NCBI GenBank assembly: GCA_003576705.1
Contig: QOZS01000001.1
Location: forward strand, 186,001-250,000
Source: Desertibaculum subflavum
Lineage (GTDB): Bacteria; Pseudomonadota; Alphaproteobacteria; Ferrovibrionales; Ferrovibrionaceae
Reading direction: 5' to 3'
Length of the DNA: 64,000 bases
This document shows, in pieces, positions 63,973 to 64,000 of this stretch. Each line of letters starts with the position of its first letter. Position 1 is the first letter of the stretch. Position numbers and translations under genes: made by a program. The notes under the pieces were generated by a model that did not search any database, was not told the DNA's origin, and saw only the letters and a list, made by a program, of their open reading frames with translations.

Positions 63973-64000
63973 GGCGCACCTCCACCTTCCGGATCCTGTA

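Noticed and set aside
63962..64000. A possible C-terminal end of another leftward gene overlapping the ATPase start
   Set aside because: Only about a dozen codons are visible before the window edge (ending with TGA at 63962-63964); too little to support a gene.

Overview
The window is GC-rich chromosomal DNA, densely coded on both strands, and reads as an alphaproteobacterium. Gene families that support this are a PstA with a long N-terminal extension, a SahR-type ArsR/methyltransferase regulator joined to metF-metH, a CoxMNOP-like aa3 oxidase cluster, a fused TAXI-type TRAP permease, a VPLPA/PEP-CTERM-like protein and a GH17-GT2 glucan synthase. I cannot name the genus; a Rhodospirillales-like or related soil/water lineage is an inference.

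Left third (1-25.6 kb): partial mtnA, an OmpA-domain protein, a quinone oxidoreductase, a dienoyl-CoA-reductase-like SDR and an enoyl-CoA hydratase. Then comes a complete phosphate-starvation locus phoR-pstS-pstC-pstA-pstB-phoU-phoB, with a four-unit, 11-bp-periodic Pho box in front of pstS. It is followed by mlaC, a methionine-cycle operon (sahR-like, metF, metH) behind a perfect palindromic operator, an adenylate/guanylate cyclase, divergent TAXI-TRAP permease and binding-protein genes, a succinate-semialdehyde-type dehydrogenase, a PAS protein and a DUF72 protein.

Middle (25.6-40 kb): an accessory-looking stretch flanked by two catalases, a large-subunit KatE and the catalase-peroxidase KatG. 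Between them is a tightly coupled operon of three paralogous proteins that I recognise as P47/OrfX-like TULIP proteins, a family best known from botulinum neurotoxin gene clusters. A VPLPA-CTERM-like exported protein follows the operon. An SDR-DoxX/DUF2269 pair and a membrane-anchored protein with a MACPF-like core and a ricin-like C-terminus lie upstream. An AT-rich leader precedes the P47-like operon. This is the most novel part of the window. katG has a perfect 17-bp Fur-family (Irr/PerR-like) palindrome upstream.

Right third (40-59.6 kb): tRNA-Val(CAC), a dual-specificity-type phosphatase, a repeat-rich non-coding stretch (seven perfect 16-bp tandem units plus palindromic elements), gph, glmU-glmS, an aa3-type oxidase operon (subunits II, I, III, III-like and IV) with divergent haem O synthase, a DUF2189 membrane protein, an ABC-2 transporter, an Ldh-family dehydrogenase, the GH17-GT2 glucan synthase and an RlmI-like methyltransferase.

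Far right (59.6-64 kb): tRNA-Ser(GCT), then genes of mobile-element character: an HNH-type protein, a small membrane protein, and a leftward operon of a P-loop ATPase/helicase-like protein, an unknown protein and an HGGxSTG protein. This looks like one end of an integrative or phage-satellite-like island. No integrase is inside the window.
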